Below, in pieces: positions 22,131 through 23,943 of a DNA stretch of 23,943 bases. Source of the DNA: Bacteroidales bacterium (GTDB lineage: Bacteria > Bacteroidota > Bacteroidia > Bacteroidales > Muribaculaceae); assembly GCA_900766975.1 (NCBI GenBank), contig CAAFXO010000025.1:1-23943 (forward strand). The letters run 5' to 3'. Under the pieces are notes generated by a model. The model ran no database searches and was not told where the DNA came from. It saw only the letters and a list, made by a program, of their open reading frames with translations. The stretch's first letter is position 1. The number at the start of each line of letters is the position of its first letter. The position numbers and the translations under genes are program-made.

Positions 22131-22339
22131 TCGAAAGGAAGGTCTTCTGACTTATCCCGAGAATGCCGTGCCTTCTCACTCGCCATGGAGCAATGACATA
22201 AAAATCGGCTTCCCACAGATGGGACTTACAGCAGCGGGTACTGTTCCGGATTTCCACCGGATTCCCTTTTAATCTCTTGTCGATGAGATGATTACCTCAT
22301 CCGACCATCAGCCCTTCGGCCAATAGAGACGCCTTTCGA
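22131..22339 (-). ncRNA. Cobalamin riboswitch aptamer
   Basis: The minus strand contains the hallmark elements of the cobalamin (adenosylcobalamin-class) aptamer: CCGGTGGAAATCCGG (22260-22246), then the ACAGTACCCGCTGCTGTAAG core, CCCA-rich P-helices, and the B12 box GTCAGAAGACC (22151-22141). The ends are set by an 8-bp closing stem: TCGAAAGG and CCTTTCGA, at 22332-22339 and 22131-22138. The 5' strand begins just after the predicted transcription start. It should repress btuB and the propeller gene when cobalamin is bound. Confidence 0.92.
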
Positions 22340-22342
22340 CCG

Positions 22343-22374
22343 CAAATATAGAAACATTTCCCCAAACCACCAAA
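22343..22374 (-). promoter_or_regulatory. Bacteroidota promoter of the cobalamin-controlled operon
   Basis: On the minus strand TTTG (22374-22371), a 20-nt spacer and TATATTTG (22350-22343) match the Bacteroides -33/-7 promoter very well. Transcription would start near 22338, at the edge of the aptamer's closing stem. The promoter lies in the short gap after the glycosyltransferase stop codon. Confidence 0.8.
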
Positions 22375-22389
22375 TAATTTTCTGATTCG

Positions 22390-23058
22390 TTATGAAAAGT
22401 AGCGGATGTGTAGGCCTTGCAGTCGCATGCGCAGGCGGGCGATCAGGGTTCGCTTTTTCTTTGCCCAGCTGCAGGCGTAGTGGTGGATGCTCACCGTGTT
22501 GGGGGTGGCCGCCAGTTCTTGGGTTTCCCAGTTCTTGGCGCAGAAGTAGTCGATCGGATATATCTCCGGGCGTTGATCCTCTTGGATCTTGGGCATGATC
22601 AGCGTGGTAAGGAGTCGGGTGTTGGATTTCCTGACGGTGTGGCCGAAGATGTTGATGAAATGCGTGGATCGATAGTAGTCCAAGAATATACCGATCCAGT
22701 GGCATCCCTTCTCGGCGCCGATGACACCGGTGCCGATCCATTTGGTCTCATAGCCGCAGAATGAGCGGTGGTGGAGGTATGGGTCGAATGGCCGTAGAAC
22801 TTCGATGTCTGTGTCGAGGTAGATGCCTCCATGTTCGTAGAGCACCTTGAGTCGGCATACGTCGGCGACAAATGCGTAGTTGCGGGTGGCGTATGCTTCG
22901 CGGGAATAGTCGCAGTAGTTGATGTCGAAATTATCTTCGTTCCATTCGATGATGTCGTAGTCGGGCATTGCCGCACGCCAGGTGGCGATATATGTCAGGA
23001 CGGATTGCGGTTTTGGCTGTCGGCCGAACCAGCAGTAGTGTATAGTCTTGGGTATCAT
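22390..23058 (-). CDS. DXD glycosyltransferase (Gly_transf_sug/OCH1-like)
   Basis: 222 residues. It starts MIPKTIHYCWFGRQPKP, the typical N-terminus of this sugar-transferase group. A DXD motif in YLDTDIE (Asp82, Asp84) binds the metal and nucleotide sugar, and the preceding YAFVADVCRLKVLYEHGGIY block is also conserved. It is a cytoplasmic GT-A enzyme of the kind that builds capsule or lipopolysaccharide glycans. Donor and acceptor are not predictable. It lies 19 bp downstream of the WaaP-type kinase gene on the same strand, so the two are likely co-transcribed and act on the same surface glycan. In-frame alternative starts are not needed: the N-terminal IPKTIHYCWFG motif begins right after the ATG. 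Confidence 0.9.
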   Translation of the reverse strand: MIPKTIHYCWFGRQPKPQSVLTYIATWRAAMPDYDIIEWNEDNFDINYCDYSREAYATRNYAFVADVCRLKVLYEHGGIYLDTDIEVLRPFDPYLHHRSFCGYETKWIGTGVIGAEKGCHWIGIFLDYYRSTHFINIFGHTVRKSNTRLLTTLIMPKIQEDQRPEIYPIDYFCAKNWETQELAATPNTVSIHHYACSWAKKKRTLIARLRMRLQGLHIRYFS

Positions 23059-23077
23059 TAGAGGATGAGTGTGAAGG

Positions 23078-23848
23078 TTATGGATTAGAGCGGAATAATC
23101 GTTTGAGGCGGCGAGAGAATGACTTTCGTCTTGTCCATGCCCGGTCGTGTCGTTGTTTTATTTTTATGGCATGGTCGAAGAGTTGCGGCGGCCAACCCAT
23201 AGCGTCTATATAGTGTCTGATGAAGTGTCGATACATCTCGGAGAGGCAAGAGAATCGGGTGGTGTCGTCGAGGCATCGATCGGCAGATAGTGGGGGCGAA
23301 TAGGATCTCATTCTATTGAGGTCGATCAGCGAGAAGTGATATTCATCACCTCGGATTTCATAACGGATGTTGGTGGAGTTGAGGTCGTGATGGATCACCC
23401 CCTTGCGGTGGATGTCAGCCACGAAGCGGGCGAGGGCTTCGGTGAGTGGGCGGTTGAAATCACCCTGCTCGTTGAGGCCATCTTCGATGGCGCCCATATC
23501 GGAGTATTCACAGATGTAATAAGATTCGCTCACGAGCCCGAGTCGCGTTCTTATCTCGATATAGGCGATGGGGCGAGGGGTGGGGATATCGTTGAGGCAT
23601 AGATGGCAGGCGTTGACATACGATCGTTTACCCTTGCTCAGGGTGAGCGATCGTATTATCTGCTTGAGAATGCCCTTGTTGTGGAATCTTTTTGCCACGA
23701 ATATCCGGTCTTCGTGTTCGATCTTACGCACCTCGTTACGCGCCTTGTAGATTACGACTCCGAGGCTGTGAAAACGTGGGGCTATCGACTCGATGAAGTC
23801 GGCATGTTCGCGATAATCGTCACTTATTACTATCCGGGTGGGTTTCAT
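23078..23848 (-). CDS. Lipopolysaccharide core kinase (Kdo/WaaP family)
   Basis: 256 residues with a small protein-kinase-like fold: candidate ATP-binding lysine in FVAKRF (Lys53), catalytic loop VIHHDLNSTNIRY (Asp155, Asn160), and metal-binding Asp176 in LIDLNRM, where DLN replaces the usual DFG. These are the features of the Kdo/WaaP (RfaP-like) lipopolysaccharide kinase family, which phosphorylates Kdo or heptose in the inner core of lipid A-linked glycans. A basic C-terminus (WTRRKSFSRRLKRLFR) may contact the membrane. The glycosyltransferase gene follows after 19 bp. The next gene upstream lies outside the window, and dispersed repeat copy 8 occupies the leader. No -7 element was recognised upstream. 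Confidence 0.88.
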   Translation of the reverse strand: MKPTRIVISDDYREHADFIESIAPRFHSLGVVIYKARNEVRKIEHEDRIFVAKRFHNKGILKQIIRSLTLSKGKRSYVNACHLCLNDIPTPRPIAYIEIRTRLGLVSESYYICEYSDMGAIEDGLNEQGDFNRPLTEALARFVADIHRKGVIHHDLNSTNIRYEIRGDEYHFSLIDLNRMRSYSPPLSADRCLDDTTRFSCLSEMYRHFIRHYIDAMGWPPQLFDHAIKIKQRHDRAWTRRKSFSRRLKRLFRSNP

Positions 23849-23865
23849 CTTTGATCTTGTGTTCT

Positions 23866-23897
23866 AAGAGCGCGTTCCTTAAAATTTTTGGGGTCGT
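23866..23897. repeat. Dispersed AGAGCGCG repeat, copy 8
   Basis: TAAGAGCGCGTTCCTTAAAA is followed by TTTTTGGGGTCG. It matches the arms of the inverted repeat at 10968-11041 over about 25 bases with one added A, and its TCGTAG continuation (23895-23900) matches the reverse complement of bases beside the right arm. It lies just upstream of the WaaP-type kinase gene. No second arm is seen before the window ends. Confidence 0.75.
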
Positions 23898-23943
23898 AGG
23901 GGCGGATATTTTTGAGCAGATTTTGAAAGTCAAAGAGGGCGCA

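Overview
The window looks like a chromosomal segment of a gut-type Bacteroidales bacterium (Bacteroidota). The signs are promoters of the TTTG/TAnnTTTG type, genes with A/T-rich leaders and no Shine-Dalgarno sequence, lipoproteins with acidic residues after the lipobox, C-terminal tails that resemble type IX secretion (T9SS) sorting domains, and a RhuM-type protein. The sequence cannot give a genus; a Muribaculaceae-like origin is a guess. No tRNA, rRNA, transposase or CRISPR array was found.

Layout. 1-1107: 3' part of a membrane-anchored AraC-type regulator. 1323-10853: one giant secreted multidomain protein (3176 aa; fibronectin-like modules, three LamG domains, Ig-like modules, sorting-like tail), closed by a double-hairpin terminator. 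11248-12225: an L,D-transpeptidase lipoprotein, convergent with an unrecognised lipoprotein (12342-13100) across a shared hairpin. 13545-14987: an ATPase_2/DUF234 ATPase, preceded by a repeat-rich promoter region. 15049-16118: the overlapping lrgA-lrgB pair. 16140-17057: a RhuM-type protein with a PLD-like C-terminus. 17461-18288: two tandem paralogous small lipoproteins. 18676-22374: a cobalamin-responsive unit on the minus strand, in transcription order promoter, cobalamin riboswitch, attenuator-like hairpin, BtuB-type TonB-dependent receptor, BtuG-like beta-propeller. 22390-23848: a WaaP-type lipopolysaccharide kinase followed by a DXD glycosyltransferase.

How the genes may work together. 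The receptor and propeller should form an outer-membrane corrinoid capture and import pair that is repressed when cobalamin is abundant. The kinase and glycosyltransferase probably modify surface glycans. The transpeptidase and LrgAB relate to the cell wall and to small-metabolite or murein-hydrolase control.

The least explained structure is a dispersed intergenic repeat with the core AGAGCGCG. It occurs at eight gene boundaries in 24 kb, and one locus is a perfect 25-bp inverted repeat. Other points for a second look are repeated cassettes upstream of the ATPase gene, alternative pairings in the riboswitch leader, and a BtuG-like protein that has a sorting-like tail where a lipobox would be expected.
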